From Clostridia bacterium (GTDB lineage: Bacteria; Bacillota; Clostridia; Oscillospirales; CAG-272), in the NCBI GenBank assembly GCA_017481495.1, contig JAFUPC010000059.1, positions 1-64,000 of the forward strand: DNA of 64,000 nt, written 5' to 3'. The notes under the pieces were generated by a model. That model ran no database searches. It saw nothing but the letters and a program-made list of their open reading frames with translations, and was not told where the DNA came from. The number at the start of each line of letters is the position of its first letter. Position 1 is the stretch's first letter. The translations under genes were made by a program, and so were the position numbers. Below, in pieces: positions 50,115 through 59,470 of the stretch.

Positions 50115-51440
50115 TTATTCCTCATCCTCATCGGCATCCCAGCCGGTGGCAAGGGAATAGGTGTACTGATCCCGGTACGAAATGCCGCCGACATGGCAGA
50201 GCAGGTCGGGATTTTCGGTGTCGTAGGTGTTGTCGAAAACGTGCATCTGCGCCTCCGCTTCCGGGGAGATGATGGAGTAGATCGCCGCACCGATGGGAGC
50301 GGATTCAAAGGCGTTGCGCGCGATGACAAGAGAACCGTTTTCCGATGCGCCGTCGATGCGCCACAGGAAAATGTGGTGTCCCATTGGCTGCGGCCAGATC
50401 TCCGAGCGGCGCGGGAGCACTTCGCCGTAAATGGGGAAGCCGCAGCCCGCGTTGATACAGACGTTGTCGGTGAATTCGGAGTTGACGGTCATGCGGTCGC
50501 GGTATTCAAATGCCGCCATGCCGTAGGTGTTGAAGACGTTTTTCCGGCAGATGAAGCGGTTCGCGGGAATCGTACTGTCATGCGGTCCCTGGTGGGTGAC
50601 ACAGGAGTCGTAAACGCCGTAAAAGTCGTTGTCTTCGATGAGCACGTTGTCCGCATGGATCCAGAATTCGATGGCGTTTCCGAAGCGCACAAAAATGGGA
50701 CGGCTCCAGACACAGCCGCCGATCATCTTGAACGAACAGCGGCGGATGATGATGTTTTTGCCCTCATCCCCGGCAATGGCGTGAACACCGCTTCCGCAGA
50801 ATGCCAGGTCTTCGATGATCGTATTGTCCCGCGTGAACGCAAGCCGGCGGTCGCCCCAGTGCGCAAGCTCCACATGGGCATACACCTCGGCGGGATTGCC
50901 GACGGAATACACAAGCAGTTCCTGCTCGGTCGGCGTGGGAACCGGGTGATTCGTTTCGCCGAAGCGGCTGTCCCAGAAGTCGCCCTGTGCGGACAGCCCC
51001 GATTTTTCCCAGCGCAGGGTCGCGCCGTCCAGCCGTGCGTTTTTCTCGTATTCCGCAAGGGAACGCCACGGACGGTCATCGTCGGATTTCTTTGTGAAAA
51101 TGATGTTGCCGACGTCCCCGCGGGTCGGAACGGTACAGCGCCAGATGTTCGGCTCCGTCTCCACCCAATCGTCAGGGGAGGAGGCATCGAGCGAGCCGCA
51201 GAAAATGGGTTTGTCGCCGTAACCGTTTTCGTCGCAGTCGCCGTATGCGCCGTAGGTGATCGGTGCGCCGTCGGCACCGGCTGTCGTCGGAAGCATTCCG
51301 CGGATGATGCGGCCGCGGCGGTAAAGCACGCTGTCGCCGGGTGCGGGGGTGATGCTTCCTCCCGTTTTCTTCGGTGTGTCGGGAGAAAGACCGTCGTTTG
51401 TGTCAAGACCCAGATCCGGATCAATGTAATAAATTGCCAT
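50115..51440 (-). CDS. right-handed beta-helix repeat protein
   Basis: This 441-residue protein begins MAIYYIDPDLGLDTNDGLSP, like many parallel beta-helix glycan-active proteins. It has successive coils such as NTIIEDLAFCGSGVHAIAG, NIIIRRCSFKMIGG and NVLIEDNDFYGVYDSCVTHQ. There is no signal peptide, so it should be intracellular. Relatives include polysaccharide lyases and hydrolases, but no catalytic signature was assigned. It is a single-gene unit with its own promoter and ends in an acidic tail (DADEDEE). Confidence 0.8.
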   Translation of the reverse strand: MAIYYIDPDLGLDTNDGLSPDTPKKTGGSITPAPGDSVLYRRGRIIRGMLPTTAGADGAPITYGAYGDCDENGYGDKPIFCGSLDASSPDDWVETEPNIWRCTVPTRGDVGNIIFTKKSDDDRPWRSLAEYEKNARLDGATLRWEKSGLSAQGDFWDSRFGETNHPVPTPTEQELLVYSVGNPAEVYAHVELAHWGDRRLAFTRDNTIIEDLAFCGSGVHAIAGDEGKNIIIRRCSFKMIGGCVWSRPIFVRFGNAIEFWIHADNVLIEDNDFYGVYDSCVTHQGPHDSTIPANRFICRKNVFNTYGMAAFEYRDRMTVNSEFTDNVCINAGCGFPIYGEVLPRRSEIWPQPMGHHIFLWRIDGASENGSLVIARNAFESAPIGAAIYSIISPEAEAQMHVFDNTYDTENPDLLCHVGGISYRDQYTYSLATGWDADEDEE

Positions 51441-51479
51441 TGGATGCGTTGTCCTTTCGGGTGAAATATTCTTGCTTAT

Positions 51480-51508
51480 ATGATACTATAAAATGCGGAA
51501 AAAAGCAA
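51480..51508 (-). promoter_or_regulatory. promoter of the beta-helix gene
   Basis: Minus strand TTGCTT (51508-51503), 17-base spacer, TATCAT (51485-51480). Confidence 0.68.
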
Positions 51509-51579
51509 GCCCTTTTTGTATTTTCCGATAAATTTTCTGTATGAGGCGCGCATATCCGCGCCGATGGCGTATCTTTGTT

Positions 51580-52185
51580 TTATTTGTTTTTTGCATTCAG
51601 CTGTTCCACGATCTCCCGTACCTCCTCCGTTGTGCGGCAGACCTCCTCATAAAGGCCTTTTGCGGACATCCGGCTGGCACCGTGTCCCATGACGATGACC
51701 TGTTCCAGCGCATCCGATGTTGCAACGCGGACACGGTGTTCCCGACCGATGTCGTAGGTGACTTTTTCGATGTAGGTGTCGGCGGTCTCGTGGGAGCGGG
51801 TGTAGATGACATACAGTCCCGCGTGGCGTTCGACCGAACCCCGTCCGTCGCGGACACGGTAGGCATCGAAGACGCAGATGACGTTGGATTTTTTGTACCC
51901 CTGATAATTGGCGAGAATGTGAATGAGCGTCCCGCGCGCAAGATCAAGCGAATCCCGCGCCAGTGCTTTCAGCTCTTCCCAGGCGAAGATGATGTTGTAG
52001 CCGTCCACAAGCAGATAATCCTCGGAGGGGTCGAGCAGGGAAAGATACGTGTCGCGGGTCGGCACGACCTCGGTCACCGGTGGCGGCGGAACGAAAATGG
52101 AGCGCGGTGAGATCGGCCCGTAAGTGCGCTCAAAGATCGCTTTCAGTTCGCGGTCTTCCTCTACGACATCCGCATAAGCAAGCGA
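51580..52185 (-). pseudogene. detached C-terminal NYN (YacP-like) domain of the TetM-like GTPase gene
   Basis: The frame continues unbroken from the GTPase gene after a single TAG (52188-52186). It reads SLAYADVVEEDRELKAIFER, TYGPI, a proline-rich linker (FVPPPPV) and then an NYN nuclease-like domain. That domain has DYLLVDGYNIIFAWEELKAL, NVICVFDAYRVRDG, SHETADTYIEKVTYDIG and VATSDALEQVIVMGHGA. Clostridial relatives carry this domain fused behind the GTPase, giving about 900 residues as here. No convincing independent start is present (only an internal GTG without a ribosome binding site). It is expressed only if the TAG is suppressed. Confidence 0.78.
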
Positions 52186-54282
52186 CTAAGGGCGGTTGTG
52201 ACGTTTTCCGGAAACCGGTTTCCGGGAGGAGAGGGTCTTTGTGCTGTCGGCGGCGGACGGTGAAACATCTACCGGGGCGGCGGCACGCTTTGCAAGCACG
52301 CTTTCCGTGTGCATATGCCCGTCGGATTCCTCCCACGGAATATGGATGCCTGCCCCTTGGTGGCAGAATACGGAATCCGCCGGGAAAAGCGTATCATGCT
52401 CCGGTTCATAACCGATAGCATCGACGACCGCATCCTGCTCCGGACACGGCGCATATCCGTGGAACGACAGCGTGATGTGTCCGCGGCCGCGGGTGTAGGA
52501 TTGCACCTCGAGCGGATACGGCTTGTCCTCCGGGGGAAATGCGTGCATCTTTGCCGCGGGTGCGCATCCGAGAAGCACCGCCATGCCCGTTGATTCCTCC
52601 ATTTCGACCGGCTTCACCGTTGCCGCCATGAGCTGAAGATCGGAGATTGCACGCCCGGTGCATTCCTGGGGGAGAGATAAGCGGTATTCGTACCACGGTT
52701 CCAGCAAGACACACAGCCGGTCCCGCCGCGCTTTCATCAGTCCCTGCCGCAGAGCGCGGGTCGCCGCTTCCAGAAAATCGCCGCCCTCGGTATGCTTGAG
52801 ATGCGCGCGCCCGCCGGTCAGTGTAATGCGCAGATCGGTCAGCGCGGCGCCGGTCAAAACGCCTGTCGGAAGTTCTTCCTCCAGCTGGGAGAGGATCAGC
52901 CGCTGCCAGTTCCGTGCAAGCGTGTTTTCGGGAACGACGGAGTCAAAGACCACGCCGCTTCCGGGTTCGCCCGGTTCCAATAAAAGATGCACCTCCGCGT
53001 AATGGCGCAAAGGTTCAAAATGCCCCGCACATTCCACGGGCGCGGAAACGGTTTCCTTATAAACGATCGACCCCTGGTCAAAGGAGACATCCAGCCCGAA
53101 GCGGGTCAGAATCGTGTGGCGCAGAACGTCCATCTGGATCTCGCCCATCAGGGAAATGTGGATCTCGCCCGATGCCGGATGCAGGGTCAGGTGGAGCTGG
53201 GGGTCTTCCTCTTCCAGTTGATACAGCTTTTCATAGGTCTCCTTTACCGGTGTTCCCGCGGGAAGTGTGACACGGTAGGTCAGCACCGGCTGAAGAACGG
53301 GCGCCGGCGCATCCTCCTCCCCGCCGAGTCCGTGTCCCGGAAATACGCGGGAAAGTCCCGTCACACAGCAGATGTCACCGGCAGAAACGGTGTCTGTCAC
53401 GCGGTACTTTGCGCCGGAATAGATGCGGATCTGGTCGATTTTTTCCGTCCATGCGGGAATGCCGTCGTCATCCGTGTCCCCTGTGAGGACGGTTTTCACT
53501 TTCAGCGTGCCGCCGGTCATTTTCAGATACGTCAGACGGTTTCCCTGCGGGTCGCGCCCGATCTTGAAGACCTTTGCCGCAAATGTGTCCGCGTGCGGCG
53601 GCTCGACAGTATACACATCCAGCGCGCGAAGCAGGGTCGCAACGCCTTCCATTTTCAGCGCCGCGCCGAAAAAGCACGGGAACATCTGCCGCACGGAAAT
53701 GGCGCAGGCAAGAGATCTTGCCGATACCGTACCCGAATCCAGATATTCCTCCATCAGAAATTCCGCGCACATAGCGGCTTGCTCGTCAAACATCCCGCGG
53801 TCTTCCTCTGACTGCGAAAAATCGGTGCAGAGCGGGGATAGGCGCGCGTGCAGCTCCTCCATCAGTTCGGAACGGGATTTTCCGGGCAGGTCGGTCTTGT
53901 TGAGAAATAGAAAGGTTGGGATATGATGCTTCTGCAAAAGCCGCCAGAGGGTCTCCGTGTGTACCTGAATGCCGTCCACCGCACTGATGACCAGCACCGC
54001 GTAATCCAGCACCGACAGCGTGCGCTCCGTTTCCGCGGAAAAATCGGTATGGCCGGGTGTGTCGAGCAGATATACGGTCATATCGGGCGTTTCCAGTACC
54101 GCTTGTTTGGAAAAAATGGTGATGCCGCGGGAGCGTTCCAGCTCTCCCGTGTCAAGAAAGGTGTCTCTGTGATCCACCCGTCCGAGCGTGCGGATACAGC
54201 CTGAAAGATATAATAAGCCTTCGGACAGCGTGGTTTTCCCCGCGTCCACATGGGCAAGAATGCCGAGGGTCAGTTTTTTCAT
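52186..54282 (-). CDS. TetM-like translation-factor GTPase, ended by an in-frame TAG
   Basis: This 698-residue protein resembles ribosomal protection proteins and EF-G. G1 is GILAHVDAGKTTL, G3 is LLDTPGHTDF, G4 is FLNKTDL, and domains II-V follow (GEIHISLMGEIQMDVLRHTI; CTGRAISDLQLM). It would act on the ribosome. True tetracycline-resistance members are about 640 residues; the extra C-terminal part here is a basic linker (KPVSGKRHNRP) that ends at TAG. The NYN domain continues beyond it, so this is best seen as a chromosomal GTPase-NYN fusion rather than an acquired resistance gene. Confidence 0.88.
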   Translation of the reverse strand: MKKLTLGILAHVDAGKTTLSEGLLYLSGCIRTLGRVDHRDTFLDTGELERSRGITIFSKQAVLETPDMTVYLLDTPGHTDFSAETERTLSVLDYAVLVISAVDGIQVHTETLWRLLQKHHIPTFLFLNKTDLPGKSRSELMEELHARLSPLCTDFSQSEEDRGMFDEQAAMCAEFLMEEYLDSGTVSARSLACAISVRQMFPCFFGAALKMEGVATLLRALDVYTVEPPHADTFAAKVFKIGRDPQGNRLTYLKMTGGTLKVKTVLTGDTDDDGIPAWTEKIDQIRIYSGAKYRVTDTVSAGDICCVTGLSRVFPGHGLGGEEDAPAPVLQPVLTYRVTLPAGTPVKETYEKLYQLEEEDPQLHLTLHPASGEIHISLMGEIQMDVLRHTILTRFGLDVSFDQGSIVYKETVSAPVECAGHFEPLRHYAEVHLLLEPGEPGSGVVFDSVVPENTLARNWQRLILSQLEEELPTGVLTGAALTDLRITLTGGRAHLKHTEGGDFLEAATRALRQGLMKARRDRLCVLLEPWYEYRLSLPQECTGRAISDLQLMAATVKPVEMEESTGMAVLLGCAPAAKMHAFPPEDKPYPLEVQSYTRGRGHITLSFHGYAPCPEQDAVVDAIGYEPEHDTLFPADSVFCHQGAGIHIPWEESDGHMHTESVLAKRAAAPVDVSPSAADSTKTLSSRKPVSGKRHNRP

Positions 54283-54364
54283 CTGTGATTACATCAGTCC
54301 TGTTTTGCTTTTGATTTCTTTCCTTTTATTATATCATATCGACATGGATTTCCGGAGGAAATCC

Positions 54365-54492
54365 GCGCTGTGTACCACAGCGCAACACAATGCAATGCAT
54401 TGTGTGTCATATGATCACAATATCAAGCGATTTCGCCGGACGGCGAAATCTTCCATTCTGCTGTACAGCAGAATTGCTTGCTTATGATATTA
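54365..54492. repeat. cluster of four near-perfect hairpins upstream of the GTPase gene
   Basis: Four successive palindromes occur: GCGCTGTG/CACAGCGC (54365-54383), ACACAATGCA/TGCATTGTGT (54385-54405), GATTTCGCCG/CGGCGAAATC (54429-54450) and ATTCTGCTG/CAGCAGAAT (54455-54474). The last two lie between longer arms, AATATCAAGC and GCTTATGATATT. The cluster fills most of the gap 54283-54581, which contains no gene. None has a clear T tract. Confidence 0.8.
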
Positions 54493-54581
54493 TACCATAA
54501 AACGCGCAGAAATGCACCTGTTTTCGCAAATTCCGCACGGAAATCACAAAAAATTTACAGAACGGGATTCCTGTGGAAACC

Positions 54582-55652
54582 TCAAAGCAGTCCCGCCGCA
54601 AGATATGCGTTCGCCGCGACCGCGCATCCTTTTGCATCCGGATGTCCGCCGTAGACCGAGCGGTGTTCGTTCGGGGCAGGCTGTCCGAGTACGCGGGCAA
54701 AGTCGAAGATCGCATCACAGCCGGTGATATTTCTCGCGCGGATGGAAGCGTTTACCGCATACCAGTGCCGCATGGCGTCTCCCGTCATGTCAAACGGCGG
54801 AACGGTAAAGAGAATGACGCGGCATCCGGCGTTTTTCAGGGAAGAAACGATTGTCTGCAAGTCCCCGCAGACCTCTTCTGCCGTGCGGTCATGCAGAAGA
54901 TCGTTGACGCCGAAGCAGACGTTGACAACATCGCACGTTTTGGCGCGCGCAAGCCAGCCCATGTCCGTCGCCGCATCGTATCCGCGTGCGTAGCCGATGC
55001 CGAGATCCCAGACACTGTCATGCGCGGGAAGCCTCTCGGCGATCTTTGCCGCCCAGTGGGAATAGCTGTCGGGAGCGGTTCCGCACCCCTGCGTGATGGA
55101 GTCGCCGATGAAGCCGACACGCAAAGACACCTCCCGGTCAGAGCCGACCATCAGAAGCACGGGGATCTTCTTGTCGGGGATCCACACACCGTTCTGCATG
55201 GCCGTGACGCCGAGCACGATTTCCTCATGGTACGGGTAACAGTCCCCCGAAAGGGTGATCTCGTAACAGAGCACATCCCCCGCGCGCGCATCCAGTGTCA
55301 GCGGATCACAGCAGAACACCGTGTCCCCCGTGACGGTCAGCGTGGGACTGCCGTCAAAGGTGCAGGTGTGAAACATTGCAGGTTCCTCCCCGGGCGCAGA
55401 ACACAGCCCCACGCGCATCGCGTGAATCTGCCAGGTGCCGCCCACATCGTTTGCGCGGCTGATACTGCCGTCCGCATACGTGGAATCAATGCGGTTGGAA
55501 AACAACAGTGAATACCGCCGCCCGCCGTGAGAGAGCCGGTAATAACAGCGCCCGGTGCGTGTTTCGGGGGACGGAAACCGGGTTAGAACCTGATTGGCAC
55601 TGCCGGCGGTACAGTCAGAAGAAAAGGTTTTGTAAAAATCGGTGACGGTCAT
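54582..55652 (-). CDS. SGNH/GDSL-family hydrolase with N-terminal beta-sandwich domain
   Basis: This 356-residue protein has a beta-rich N-terminal domain (about 1-170) followed by an SGNH fold. Block I is VGFIGDSITQG with the catalytic serine; block III is CFGVNDL; the His/Asp block is GGHPDAKG. Such enzymes deacylate esters, often acetyl groups on glycans. No signal peptide is seen, so it acts in the cytoplasm. It is the last gene of a unit with two LRR proteins upstream (15 bases from the nearer one). Confidence 0.87.
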   Translation of the reverse strand: MTVTDFYKTFSSDCTAGSANQVLTRFPSPETRTGRCYYRLSHGGRRYSLLFSNRIDSTYADGSISRANDVGGTWQIHAMRVGLCSAPGEEPAMFHTCTFDGSPTLTVTGDTVFCCDPLTLDARAGDVLCYEITLSGDCYPYHEEIVLGVTAMQNGVWIPDKKIPVLLMVGSDREVSLRVGFIGDSITQGCGTAPDSYSHWAAKIAERLPAHDSVWDLGIGYARGYDAATDMGWLARAKTCDVVNVCFGVNDLLHDRTAEEVCGDLQTIVSSLKNAGCRVILFTVPPFDMTGDAMRHWYAVNASIRARNITGCDAIFDFARVLGQPAPNEHRSVYGGHPDAKGCAVAANAYLAAGLL

Positions 55653-55667
55653 GGGAAATACTCCTTT

Positions 55668-57130
55668 TTATTGTTCGGTTTCAGGCCGCCCGGTGACGGT
55701 TTCGATGTGGGAAACGGGCGACCAGTCGGTGATGGGGTTGGCGGACAGGGTCAGGGTAATCCAGTTTTCCAGATAACGGATGGGGGAGAGGTCGGAAATT
55801 TGATTATCACTTAAATGCAGTTCCCGGATATTGGTGCAGGAAGACAGACTGCTGATGTCCGAAATACGGTTGTTTTCAAAATTGATACACCGGATTTCAG
55901 CAAAAGAAGAACATACGGAAATATCGGAAATCGTATTGTTCCCGGCGGACAGCAGATACATGGAAACACAGCCGTTCAGCGGGGAGAGGTCAGAAATCTG
56001 ATTGTTGCTTATCATCAGCGTCTGCAATTGGGTCATACCCGAAAGTGCCGAAATGTCATTTATCTGATTGGAACTGACGTTGAGCCATTCCAATGCGGTC
56101 ATGTCGGAGAGAGGGGAGATATCCGAAATACGGTTGTTCTGAAGATACAGAAATGTGATCTTTTCCAGATTCCCAAGCGGTGAGATATCCGTGATGTTGT
56201 TATCACTCAACTGTAATCGCTGTAATTCCGTCATGAGAGAGCGCGCGGACAGATCGGAAACGGTATTTTCATTCAGAAACAGTTTTTCAAGTTTTGTCAG
56301 AAGAACAAGCGGCGTGATATCGGAGATTTGGTTGGAGGAAAGGTTCAACTCCCGCAGTTCCGTGAGATGCGAAAGCGGTGCAAGGTCGGAAATGTCATTA
56401 TCGTATAGGGTGAGTATTTCCAGTCCGGCGCAGGCGGAAAAAACCGAAAGCTCAGAAATTGAACCGCCCGAGGAGGAAAACGAGTACAGATTGGTCATAT
56501 TCGGCAAATTGACAAGATCCTCATTGTCAAGACCGTGAAATTCCAGCGATACCTTCGCATTTTTGCATAAGGAGATCTGTTTTGAAAAGTCTTCGTTTCC
56601 GAGAACCGAAACAACGAATTTCGTGTTCCGCACGACACCGCCGTATTCTCCCGGCATCACAGTCACGCTGTTGGAAGTGAACGAAACCGATTCGATTTTT
56701 TGCAGGTCCTCATAGGTCAATACATCGGTTTCCACACCCGCGGAGGCACAAATGGCGGCATGGATGTCTCCGTTCAGAAACGTGATGGGCATGGTGTACA
56801 GCGCGGCGCGGACGGTCTCATCTCCACTTGTTTCATAAGCACGTTCCAGAAGCAGAACCGCATCCTCCCACGCCCCTCGTGCCCTGTAACATTCCGCCAG
56901 CGCGATCACAGCATCACAGTCCCCCGGTACCCGTTCCAGAACCGCCAGATAATCCTCTTCTGCCGCAGAATATTCCCCGCCGTATACGCATCCGCCGCGG
57001 AAGTCCGCAGGGCGGCAAGCTGCTGCTCTTTTACATTCGGAACAACAACGGTGACGGTCAGGATGACGGTTATGAGAATGACGGCAAGTATGACTGCGGA
57101 AAGGAGAAAACGGCGTTTAACGGTTGTCAT
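55668..57130 (-). pseudogene. membrane-anchored leucine-rich-repeat protein, frameshifted
   Basis: The N-terminus (MTTVKRRFLLSAVILAVILI, one membrane helix) and the continuation (AAEEDYLAVLERVPGDCDAV, TPR-like, then the LRRs) lie in different frames. The break is at a C4 run, 56975-56978 on the plus strand. One extra base there restores a frame collinear with the intact paralogue at 57151-58680. The rest holds about eleven LRR units of 22 residues, e.g. LRELNLSSNQISDITPLVLL. As written, translation yields a 74-residue fragment. Slipped-strand variation or a sequencing error in the run are both possible. Confidence 0.82.
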
Positions 57131-57150
57131 AAAGGTACCTCATTTGAAAA

Positions 57151-58680
57151 TTACCATAAGTCTTCGGCGTTGTCAAGCACGACCTTGACGTGGGAAACGG
57201 GCGACAGATCGGCAATGGGATTTTCGGGAACGGACAGATATTCCAGTTTTTGCAGTGCGGCAAGCGGTGACACATCCGTGATGCTGTTTCCGTCGAGAAT
57301 CAGATAGGTCAGCTGTCCCGCACTTCCGAGTGCTTCCACGGACGTGATCTGATTGTAATAAAGGTGCAGAGTCTGAATCGCCGGATGCTCCGCAAGCGGG
57401 GAAACGTCCACGATGCGGTTGGAACTCGCATACAGCGTTTCAAGCGATTTCAGATCTGCAATGCAGGAAATGTCTGCGATCTGATTGTCGGATATATCGA
57501 GATACGTCAGTGAGGAGAGGGAAGACAGCGGCGCGGTGTCCGTTACTGCATTTGAGCGGACGGACAGAAACGAAAGTCCGGTGCAGGACTGCAGTGGAGA
57601 AAGATCCGTGATCCGGTTGAAACTCAGATTGAGCGTGCGCAGGGTGGTAAGACCGGACAGCGGGGAAACATCCGAAATCGCATTGGCGTCAAGATACAGG
57701 GCTTCCAGTGCGCCGCATTCCGTGAGAGGCGAGAGGTCGCTGATTTCGTTATTCGTGAGATGAAGCGTCTTCAAACGTGGCAGGCAGGACAGAACCGAAA
57801 TGCGTTCGATTTCGTTTGATGTCAGGTCAAGAGATTCCAGCTCCGGTAGCAGGGCAAGAGGTGTCAGGTCGGAAATGGCATTGTCGCGCAGGGAGAGGAA
57901 TTTCAGATCTTTCAGACCGGCAAGCGGCAGAATGTCGTCGATCCCGGCGTTATCAAGGGTCAATGCGGTCAGCGATTTCAGCGATGCGATCCGGTCAAGG
58001 TCGTCAAACACGGTGCTTTTGACCGTGAACGATGTCACGTTTTCCAGAAGCGGAAGTCCCGACAACTCGATCTCCTCCACGGGAACGCCGTTGATCTCGA
58101 TCTGAATTTCCGCGTTCCGGCAATAATTCAGCCCGGAACACAAGTCGGCGGTCAGCAGTTTTTTGCCGCAGTTCTCCTCGACCGCAGCTTCCGCCGTTTC
58201 CACGGTATACGACCCGGGGGTCATCCCGTAGGAACGGATGCGATAGGAGATCCGCGTGACACTTTGCAGATCGCCAAAGGTCGGCACATCCGTGTCAAAC
58301 AGCGTGCAAAGGGCGCGGAAAAAACCGTCGTTGGAGATGGGAACCGGCATTTCCGCAAGTGCTTCCGCGATCTCCGGGCTTTCCGGATAGGATTCCAATA
58401 ACGAAATCGCATCCTCCCACGCCCCGCGCGCCCGATCGCATTCCGCCAGCGTGATGACCGCATCACAGTCGTCGGGGACGCGTTCCAGAATCGCCCGATA
58501 CCGCTCCTCCGCCGCGGAATAGTCTCCCGCCGCATATGCCTCCGCCGCAGAAACACGCAGAGCGGCAAGCTGCTGCTCTTTTACATTCGGAACAACAACG
58601 GTGACGGTCAGGATGACGGTTATGAGAATGACAGCGGAAATGACAGCGGTCAGAAAAACACGGCGTTTTGCGGTGGACAT
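57151..58680 (-). CDS. membrane-anchored leucine-rich-repeat protein, 509 aa
   Basis: A short basic N-terminus and one membrane helix (VFLTAVISAVILITVILTVT, residues about 8-27) anchor the protein. A TPR-like helical segment follows (AAEAYAAGDYSAAEERYRAI), then about 13 internalin-type LRRs of 22 residues, e.g. LKTLHLTNNEISDLSPLTEC. The orientation places the LRRs outside the cell. LRR proteins mediate protein binding; the ligand is unknown. The ATG at 58680 follows TTGGAGGTAG. The frameshifted paralogue starts 20 bases downstream. Confidence 0.87.
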   Translation of the reverse strand: MSTAKRRVFLTAVISAVILITVILTVTVVVPNVKEQQLAALRVSAAEAYAAGDYSAAEERYRAILERVPDDCDAVITLAECDRARGAWEDAISLLESYPESPEIAEALAEMPVPISNDGFFRALCTLFDTDVPTFGDLQSVTRISYRIRSYGMTPGSYTVETAEAAVEENCGKKLLTADLCSGLNYCRNAEIQIEINGVPVEEIELSGLPLLENVTSFTVKSTVFDDLDRIASLKSLTALTLDNAGIDDILPLAGLKDLKFLSLRDNAISDLTPLALLPELESLDLTSNEIERISVLSCLPRLKTLHLTNNEISDLSPLTECGALEALYLDANAISDVSPLSGLTTLRTLNLSFNRITDLSPLQSCTGLSFLSVRSNAVTDTAPLSSLSSLTYLDISDNQIADISCIADLKSLETLYASSNRIVDVSPLAEHPAIQTLHLYYNQITSVEALGSAGQLTYLILDGNSITDVSPLAALQKLEYLSVPENPIADLSPVSHVKVVLDNAEDLW

Positions 58681-58729
58681 GAAACTACCTCCAAGGGGAC
58701 AGAAAATCGAAATTATATCTATTATTATA

Positions 58730-58758
58730 ATAGTAACACAAATGATGCCGGATGTCAA
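58730..58758 (-). promoter_or_regulatory. promoter of the LRR/SGNH operon
   Basis: Minus strand TTGACA (58758-58753), 17-base spacer, TACTAT (58735-58730). Confidence 0.75.
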
Positions 58759-58853
58759 TAGGATACAGAAACATTTTCCCGTGTGGGAACTTTTTCTCTG
58801 TTTCCGCATAAACTGTAAGAGCAGACCACGATTTTAATAACCGGAGGGATCTT

Positions 58854-59420
58854 ATGGCAATCAAGATTTACATCGATCAGGGACATAACCCCGAGAATCC
58901 GAATGCGGGTGCGGAAGCCAACGGTGTCCGGGAGCAGGACATCACTTATGAAGTCGGGCAGGCGCTGTACCGGAAGCTGTCCGCGAACGCTTCCTTTGAA
59001 GCGCGGCTTTCCCGTCCCACGCCCGAAACCCAGCTCGGAACGAGCAATACCACAAGCCTTGCCGCACGGGTCGCCGATGCCAACGCATGGGGCGCGGATT
59101 ATTTTATTTCCCTGCATACGAATGCCGCCGCAGACCCCACAGCAACGGGAAGCGAAGCGTTTGTATACAGCCGCTCGTCCCCCGCGTTCCCACTGGCGGA
59201 GGACATTCTGCTCTGGATGCGTTATATGACCGGACTGCGCACCCGCGGGGTGTTCGTGCGGCCGGGGCTGTATGTATTGCGCAATACCGCAATGCCCGCG
59301 GTGCTTGTGGAAATGGGCTTTATCACGAATCCTGATGAAGCCGCGCTGATGAGCGGGGATCCGGAGCTGTTCGCGGAAGGGATTTACCGGGGGATTCTGC
59401 AATATTTCGGGATGATATAA
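58854..59420 (+). CDS. N-acetylmuramoyl-L-alanine amidase (Amidase_3)
   Basis: This 188-residue zinc amidase cuts the bond between muramic acid and the stem peptide. Motifs are IYIDQGHNPENPNAGAEANG (zinc His), the Glu in VREQDITYEVG, ADYFISLHTNAA (zinc His) and the catalytic Glu in VLVEMGFITNPDE. There is no signal peptide or wall-binding domain, unlike autolysins. It may leave the cell by another route or act on engulfed or imported wall fragments. GGAGG lies upstream. A bidirectional terminator follows. Confidence 0.93.
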   Translation: MAIKIYIDQGHNPENPNAGAEANGVREQDITYEVGQALYRKLSANASFEARLSRPTPETQLGTSNTTSLAARVADANAWGADYFISLHTNAAADPTATGSEAFVYSRSSPAFPLAEDILLWMRYMTGLRTRGVFVRPGLYVLRNTAMPAVLVEMGFITNPDEAALMSGDPELFAEGIYRGILQYFGMI

Positions 59421-59426
59421 AAATGA

Positions 59427-59454
59427 GGTGCCGTAAAACCACAGTTACGGCACC
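59427..59454. terminator. bidirectional terminator between the amidase and the solute-binding lipoprotein
   Basis: GGTGCCGTAA (59427-59436) pairs with TTACGGCACC (59445-59454). Tails are GTTTGCTTTT on the plus side and TCATTTTTAT on the minus side. Confidence 0.88.
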
Positions 59455-59470
59455 GTTTGCTTTTGAAATA

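Noticed and set aside
52186-54282. Acquired tetracycline-resistance gene (tetM/tetW type)
   Set aside because: The protein continues into an NYN domain and has the base composition of its neighbours; this matches chromosomal GTPase-NYN proteins, not mobile ribosomal protection genes.
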